This document shows positions 4,988-8,853 of a DNA stretch of 8,853 nucleotides, one piece after another. The first letter of the stretch is position 1; the number at the start of each line of letters is the position of its first letter. The notes below the pieces were generated by a model. The model ran no database searches, had not been told where the DNA came from, and saw only the letters and a program-made list of their open reading frames with translations. The position numbers and the translations under genes were made by a program. Origin of the DNA: an uncultured Oribacterium sp. (lineage in GTDB: Bacteria > Bacillota > Clostridia > Lachnospirales > Lachnospiraceae); NCBI GenBank assembly GCA_938030845.1, contig CALHIC010000365.1:1-8853 (forward strand). Direction: 5' to 3'.

Positions 4988-6455
4988 GCAAGTCCGAAAT
5001 CACAGCCTTCTTTTCTTCGTTAAAAGCATTTTCCGGAAGACGCCACTGCCAGTTTCCTTCCGCAGTTCCCGGCGCATTGATTCTTCCCTCTGCTCCGCAT
5101 TCCAGGTAATCTCCTGCCGGAATAATGCATAGGGAGGAAATGCTGGAAAGGGCAGTCTTAATCAAAAGCTCTGTCATTGCATTCCAGTCATTTTGGGAGC
5201 GGGAAAGGTAATGGTATACATTGCTCCTCTCCCAATCTGACAGGGTTTCAAACCAGTTTCTCAAGGTATCGTTATCATGAGTTCCGGTATAATACACGGA
5301 ATTACTATCCTTTAACATATGGGGCAGGTAGACATTTTCAAAGTCGGAAAATGCAAACTGCAAAATCTTCATGCCGGGAAAACCGGTTTTTGCAATCAGC
5401 TCTTCCACTTCCTTGGTGATTACTCCCAGGTCTTCTGCAATAATCGGCAGTTCTTCCTTCTGAAAATGCTTCTGAATCGCCTGAAAAAGACCGAAGCCCG
5501 GTCCTTCTCTCCACTCTCCCACCATAGCGGTTTCCGCACCGTACTCCACCGCATAATAGGACTCGAAGCCACGGAAATGATCTACTCGCAGCAGGTCAAA
5601 TTGATTCAAGCAATATTCCATCCGCTTACACCACCAGGCGTAGCCTTCCGCCTTGTGCTTCTCCCAGTCGTACAAAGGATTTCCCCAGAGCTGTCCGGTC
5701 TCGGAAAAGGCATCGGGTGGAACACCTGCCACGGAAGAGGGGTATCCGGTTTCATCAAACTGGAACAAAGCTCGATTTCCCCAGGCATCCGCACTGTCCA
5801 TGGCGCAGTAAATGGGAATATCTCCAAAAATCAAGACATCCTTCTCATGGGCATAGGCTAAAAGAGCCTGCCACTGCCTGTCATACTGCATTTGCAAAAA
5901 GGCATAATAGCCTACCTCCTGCTTATGCTCCTCCAAAAACTTCTCTATAGTGGCCTGATCCTTATCCCGATAGGGCTTTTCAAAGGAAAGCCAGGGGATA
6001 CCGTTGAAAAAGTCCTTTAAGGCCATAAAAAGGCAGTAATCAAAATTTTCCTTAGTTCTTCCCGCCAAAAGCTCAGAAAGATTTCCCCCCTTGGAAAGCC
6101 AGTTTTCATAGGCCTTTCGGAGGATTTTGTGCTTTAGCTCATATAATAATCCATAGGAAATCTTCTCTTTGGATTCCTTAAAGCGTTCCTTTTCCAGATC
6201 CGCCTCTTCCAACAGACCTTCCTCTTTCAGCATTTCCAAATCAATAAAGTACGGATTTCCCGCAAAGGCGGAAAAGGACTGGTAGGGGGAGTCCCCGTAA
6301 CCTGTAGGCCCCATGGGAAGAATCTGCCAAACCCGGTTTCCCGTCTCCGCCAAAAAGTCTACAAATGCTCTGGCTTCCTTTCCCATGGTTCCGATTCCCT
6401 CTTCTCCCGATAAGGAAAATAAGGGAAGTAATACCCCTGCTTCTCTGTTTTTCAT
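4944..6455 (-). CDS. malQ: 4-alpha-glucanotransferase (amylomaltase, GH77)
   Basis: This 503-residue cytosolic enzyme moves 4-alpha-glucan segments between malto-oligosaccharides, releasing glucose and making longer chains for phosphorylase. It starts with the GH77 pattern AGVLLPLFSL and GIGTMG, then ILPMGPTGYGDSPYQ (45-59). The 250s-loop region PPDAFSETGQLWGNP is at 246-260. Catalytic residues are visible: nucleophile Asp292 in LLRVDHFRGF, acid/base Glu341 in IIAEDLG, and stabiliser Asp394 in TGTHDNDT. GRINAPGT (457-464) is the usual C-terminal signature. Length matches short bacterial MalQ. AAAGGAG lies 9 nt before the ATG. It is not followed by glycogen phosphorylase or debranching genes here. 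A LysR-type regulator is divergently transcribed 345 nt upstream. Its last 13 or so codons overlap yggS antisense. Confidence 0.96.
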   Translation of the reverse strand: MKNREAGVLLPLFSLSGEEGIGTMGKEARAFVDFLAETGNRVWQILPMGPTGYGDSPYQSFSAFAGNPYFIDLEMLKEEGLLEEADLEKERFKESKEKISYGLLYELKHKILRKAYENWLSKGGNLSELLAGRTKENFDYCLFMALKDFFNGIPWLSFEKPYRDKDQATIEKFLEEHKQEVGYYAFLQMQYDRQWQALLAYAHEKDVLIFGDIPIYCAMDSADAWGNRALFQFDETGYPSSVAGVPPDAFSETGQLWGNPLYDWEKHKAEGYAWWCKRMEYCLNQFDLLRVDHFRGFESYYAVEYGAETAMVGEWREGPGFGLFQAIQKHFQKEELPIIAEDLGVITKEVEELIAKTGFPGMKILQFAFSDFENVYLPHMLKDSNSVYYTGTHDNDTLRNWFETLSDWERSNVYHYLSRSQNDWNAMTELLIKTALSSISSLCIIPAGDYLECGAEGRINAPGTAEGNWQWRLPENAFNEEKKAVISDLLRTYGRFHSPVPQK

Positions 6456-6522
6456 TTATTTTTTCTCCTTTCAAAGGACTTAATGCTTTGCAGTAATAAA
6501 TGCTCTATTTTATTTCGGCGTT

Positions 6523-6528
6523 ATTATA
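6523..6528 (-). promoter_or_regulatory. Putative -10 box of malQ
   Basis: On the minus strand a perfect TATAAT lies about 68 nt before the malQ ATG. No -35 resembling TTGACA occurs at 16-18 nt, so an activator may be needed or the assignment may be wrong. I found no clear catabolite-response (cre) site nearby. Confidence 0.35.
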
Positions 6529-6632
6529 CAGTATATATCTAAAAAAGCTGAGTTTGTTTTCTCTGCTAGTTTCCCCTGTAACAAAACAAAATTGCATTTA
6601 AATTTTTTTCACTTTACATGGAACTATGGAAT

Positions 6633-6657
6633 CTGTCAAATAAAATGAGATTGATAG
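6633..6657. promoter_or_regulatory. LysR-type box (interrupted dyad) between malQ and the LysR regulator
   Basis: CTGTCAA (6633-6639) and TTGATAG (6651-6657) form a 7-bp inverted repeat with one mismatch around an 11-nt centre. This is the TCAA-N11-TTGA form of the classic T-N11-A LysR-family site. It sits in the 345-nt divergent gap 144 nt before the regulator's ATG. LysR regulators usually bind such sites to repress themselves and activate the divergent gene, here malQ. The rest of the 6456-6800 gap is A/T-rich, with the malQ -10 and small leader hairpins and no coding sequence. Confidence 0.55.
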
Positions 6658-6731
6658 GCTTTTCTTTTTCGCCGATATACCTTTACAAGACTGCATAGGG
6701 GATTTTAAAAAGTATAAAACGGAAAAAGCTT

Positions 6732-6773
6732 CTCAAATCAATTTTGAGGACATAAATTTTAAGGAAAATCCTT
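6732..6773 (+). other. Two small hairpins in the leader of the LysR-type gene
   Basis: CTCAAA (6732-6737) pairs with TTTGAG (6743-6748) around a 5-nt loop. AAGGA (6761-6765) pairs with TCCTT (6769-6773) around AAA. Both lie just before the AAGGAG ribosome site at 6782-6787. They are weak and may only shape ribosome access. Confidence 0.3.
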
Positions 6774-6800
6774 CTAAGACAAAGGAGTATTAGAGACAGC

Positions 6801-7724
6801 ATGGACTTAAAGAAATTAGAACATATCCTAAGAATTGCAGAGGAAAAAAATATCAGCAGGGCGGCAGAACGACTTTTTATCTCCCAGCCGGCTTTGAATT
6901 TACAGCTTTTAAATCTGGAGCGGGAGCTGGGCACAAAGCTCTTTGTCCGTAAGGGAAATGAATGTAGTGTCACGGAGGCGGGCAGAATCTATGTGGAAAC
7001 CGCCCGGAAAATGATGAATATGAAGAAGGACTGCTATGCCAAGATTGCAGAGCTAAGCCAGCTTCATAACGAAGAAATCGCCATCGGAGCCTCAGGACTT
7101 CAGGGAGACTATATGATGTGCTACATTTTCCAGAAATTCCATGAATACCATCCCAATGTAAAATTACAATTTACCTCTATGAAGGGCTTAAAAGCACAGG
7201 AATTGGTGAAAAACGGCACCATTGATTTAGGCATTGTCTTAATGGGGGATAAGCAAAGCTATCGTATGGAATATAAGCTGTTGGGAAAAGTCGAACTGCT
7301 TTTAGCCATTGCCAAAAATCATCCTTTGTTAGAGGTTTTGGAAGAAGAGGGCGAAATTACTGAAATTGATTTGGCTAAGCTTTCCGAGCTTCCCTTTGTG
7401 CTGGCACCCAAGGATTCTACAGAACGATCCGTTGCGGAAATGGCCTTCGAAGATGCAGGCATTGACCCCTATGTGCCTATGGATGTGGAGGGAATTCATT
7501 ATCAGATGGCTCTGGTGGAATCTTCGGATTACTGCTCCTTTATCAGCAGTAATAACCGCGCCCATGTGCCGGACAGTATCCGCCTGATTCCCTGTAAGAC
7601 ACATCCGAAAATGAATGCGGTGGCAGTATATCGGAAAGATAAGCCCTTGACGAAGGCCCTGGTGGAGCTGATTTCCCTAGCGGAGGAATATTGGGCTTCC
7701 TTCTCCGAGGAAGAGTCATTCTAA
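6801..7724 (+). CDS. LysR-family transcriptional regulator
   Basis: This 307-residue protein is a normal-length LTTR. The N-terminal winged helix-turn-helix covers about residues 3-62, with the recognition region SRAAERLFISQPALNLQLLNLERELGTKLF (starting at 19) and the usual linker helix after it. The effector-binding domain of periplasmic-binding-protein type covers about 92-300. The effector and regulon are unknown. The ATG at 6801 fits the family start (MDLKKLEHILRIAEE), but the best ribosome site AAGGAG (6782-6787) is 13 nt away, longer than usual, so translation may be inefficient. It is divergent from malQ with an LTTR-box dyad between them, which suggests autoregulation and possible malQ control. 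Its stop codon directly abuts the comF stop on the other strand. Confidence 0.93.
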   Translation: MDLKKLEHILRIAEEKNISRAAERLFISQPALNLQLLNLERELGTKLFVRKGNECSVTEAGRIYVETARKMMNMKKDCYAKIAELSQLHNEEIAIGASGLQGDYMMCYIFQKFHEYHPNVKLQFTSMKGLKAQELVKNGTIDLGIVLMGDKQSYRMEYKLLGKVELLLAIAKNHPLLEVLEEEGEITEIDLAKLSELPFVLAPKDSTERSVAEMAFEDAGIDPYVPMDVEGIHYQMALVESSDYCSFISSNNRAHVPDSIRLIPCKTHPKMNAVAVYRKDKPLTKALVELISLAEEYWASFSEEESF

Positions 7725-8450
7725 CTATCGCTCTACCCTTCCTGCTATGGAAAGAATATGCACTTCCTCCGCTCCGGCTTCTAGGAGCTTTCTGCTACAG
7801 GCTTCCATGGTGGCTCCTGTGGTAAAGATATCGTCCACCAAAAGCACCCGTTTTAGGTCGAAGGGTAATGCTTCACAGTGAATGGCTTCCAAGAGATTTA
7901 ATAAACGTTCCTCCGGGCTACAGTCCTTTAAGGCTTTGGTTTTCTTTACTCTCTGCAAATACTCTGAAGCCAGAGGGATGCCGCAGACCTTTGCCAGACT
8001 TTCTCCAATGACCTCTGCCTGGTTATAGCCTCTTTCCCTTCTTCTGTTGGGATGAACCGGCACAGGAATAATAGCCTGAATTCCCAATTCTTTTATCTTT
8101 TCCCCAAAAACTTCTCCTGCCTTTTTGCCAAAAAAGATGCCCTTGTCCTTTCTGCCCTTATACTTTAGAAGCACTAAAGCATCCTCCACTTCCTCCGTCA
8201 GCTCATACAGCATCATACCGGTAGAAAAGGAAAAGCCGTGTCTTTTACAGTTTCCGCAGTACTCCTCCGTATCTAATAAAATTCCCCTGCCACATTTTTT
8301 ACAGATTGGCTCCTCCATGATTTTCTCGTAAGCCTTGCAGGCAGGACAGATTTCTTCTTTTCCGCTTTCCGTAAGCTCATCACAAAGGATGCAGCGAGGA
8401 GGAAAGAGGGCATTGATGATGGCTTCTTTCCAGTCTTCCTTTTTTCTCAT
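7725..8450 (-). CDS. comF: ComF family protein (phosphoribosyltransferase-fold, late competence type)
   Basis: This 241-residue protein has an N-terminal cysteine-rich zinc-binding region with four CxxC pairs (Cys20/23, 35/38, 50/53 and 65/68). The type I phosphoribosyltransferase domain follows, with VPVHPNRRRERGYNQAE (130-146) and the PRPP loop VLLVDDIFTTGAT (202-214). ComF proteins act in DNA uptake during competence, where known, and are widespread in bacteria not known to be competent. AGGAGG lies only 4 nt before the ATG. The gene is followed by no terminator, because its TAG touches the TAA of the convergent LysR gene. A gap of 106 nt separates it from the partial gene upstream, and a weak promoter can be drawn there. 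No other com genes are in the window. Confidence 0.93.
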   Translation of the reverse strand: MRKKEDWKEAIINALFPPRCILCDELTESGKEEICPACKAYEKIMEEPICKKCGRGILLDTEEYCGNCKRHGFSFSTGMMLYELTEEVEDALVLLKYKGRKDKGIFFGKKAGEVFGEKIKELGIQAIIPVPVHPNRRRERGYNQAEVIGESLAKVCGIPLASEYLQRVKKTKALKDCSPEERLLNLLEAIHCEALPFDLKRVLLVDDIFTTGATMEACSRKLLEAGAEEVHILSIAGRVER

Positions 8451-8497
8451 ATTTCCTCCTATCCTCTATCTTCTGAACTAATAACAATCCTCTCTGA

Positions 8498-8527
8498 CTT
8501 ATTCCTATACTTTCGGACTGATGCCAA
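8498..8527 (-). promoter_or_regulatory. Weak candidate promoter of comF
   Basis: On the minus strand TTGGCA (8522-8527) matches the -35 consensus in 5 of 6 positions. AATAAG (8498-8503), 18 nt downstream, matches the -10 in 4 of 6. It would give a leader of about 40 nt. comF could equally be read from the gene upstream. Confidence 0.28.
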
Positions 8528-8556
8528 TACATTCATCTTAAATACATGCAAATTGC

Positions 8557-8853
8557 TTATTTTTTATAAAATTCATAAGAGAAAAGATAGATATACTCAT
8601 TATCGGAGAAGGCATCGGTTTTTCCTAAGAGCAATTCATGAAGATTCTGAATCTTTATCTCATCCTTATCATATACCCATGCCAGCAATACGTCTTCCAT
8701 ATCATAAAGGATTTCCGGTTTTCCCTCTATTCGAATTTGTGATCTGATATAGTATTCTCTTCCCTCTACTCCTTCCATAAGAGGCAAGTTTATAGAGGCC
8801 TTAGCTTCCGCATCTGTCCAAACCACAAGCTTTATTACTGCATGGTCATAATC
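8557..8853 (-). CDS. C-terminal part of an unrecognised protein, cut by the right window edge
   Basis: The frame is open from the window edge to TAA at 8557-8559, giving 98 residues of the C-terminus. A GTG at 8824-8826 could serve as a start, but the frame continues upstream without a stop as DYDHAVIKL, so the true start is most likely outside the window. The visible part is acidic. It reads as alternating strands (VIKLVVWTDAEAKASINL, EYYIRSQIRI) followed by an amphipathic helix-like segment and an aromatic end (YIYLFSYEFYKK). There are no membrane segments, metal motifs or cysteines. I recognise no family. It lies upstream of comF on the same strand, 106 nt away, so co-transcription is possible. 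Confidence 0.65.
   Translation of the reverse strand, partial: DYDHAVIKLVVWTDAEAKASINLPLMEGVEGREYYIRSQIRIEGKPEILYDMEDVLLAWVYDKDEIKIQNLHELLLGKTDAFSDNEYIYLFSYEFYKK

Noticed and set aside
5319..5861. 180-codon open frame on the plus strand
   Set aside because: It lies wholly antisense within malQ, whose GH77 motifs are unmistakable; the product has no recognisable features.
6456..6800. Catabolite-response (cre) site or riboswitch controlling malQ
   Set aside because: I could not find a match to the cre pattern or a recognisable aptamer architecture; only the LTTR dyad, a -10 box and small hairpins are supportable.

Overview
The window looks like chromosomal DNA of a low-to-moderate-GC Firmicute, most likely an anaerobic member of the Lachnospirales. 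The reasons are AGGAGG-type ribosome binding sites, Lys/Glu-rich proteins, a two-domain TM1586-type nitroreductase, a ylmE/yggS-type PLP protein, and a ComF with the Firmicute-style zinc-ribbon N-terminus. A genus such as Oribacterium is a guess from memory, not something the sequence proves. There is no tRNA, rRNA, CRISPR array, transposase or phage gene. This is an ordinary housekeeping and accessory segment, and I do not see a clear new multi-gene system.

Layout. (1) Positions 1-208 are highly structured, with two long inverted repeats interleaved as A-B-A'-B'. The second one copies the last codons and stop of the neighbouring gene. (2) Positions 187-2770, minus strand, form a probable operon. 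It reads HD-domain phosphohydrolase, then a possible 99-residue small protein overlapping it by 11 nt, then a membrane-anchored phosphoglycerol-transferase/LTA-synthase-like enzyme. (3) Positions 2771-3184 are a divergent regulatory region. It carries a minus-strand promoter for the HD operon, a cluster of TTTCTACA-type sites and an extended -10 promoter for the nitroreductase. (4) Positions 3185-4054, plus strand, encode a TM1586-type nitroreductase. (5) Positions 4055-4267 hold three imperfect 26-nt repeats and the yggS promoter. (6) Positions 4268-4987 (yggS, plus) and 4944-6455 (malQ, minus) overlap tail to tail by 44 nt. (7) Positions 6456-6800 are a 345-nt divergent region between malQ and a LysR-type regulator, containing a textbook LTTR-box dyad. 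(8) Positions 6801-7724 (LysR regulator, plus) and 7725-8450 (comF, minus) are convergent with directly abutting stop codons. (9) Positions 8557-8853, minus strand, are the C-terminal part of an unrecognised protein that runs off the right edge.

Functional links are loose. The HD-to-sulfatase-fold operon suggests an envelope polymer enzyme co-expressed with an HD hydrolase of unknown substrate. MalQ handles malto-oligosaccharides and may be controlled by the divergent LysR regulator through the dyad between them. YggS keeps PLP homeostasis, and ComF is a late-competence or phosphoribosyltransferase-like protein. The points most worth a second look are the interleaved repeats at the left edge, the TTTCTACA operator cluster, the 26-nt repeats, the LTTR box, the possible overlapping small gene and the terminator-free convergent gene pairs.
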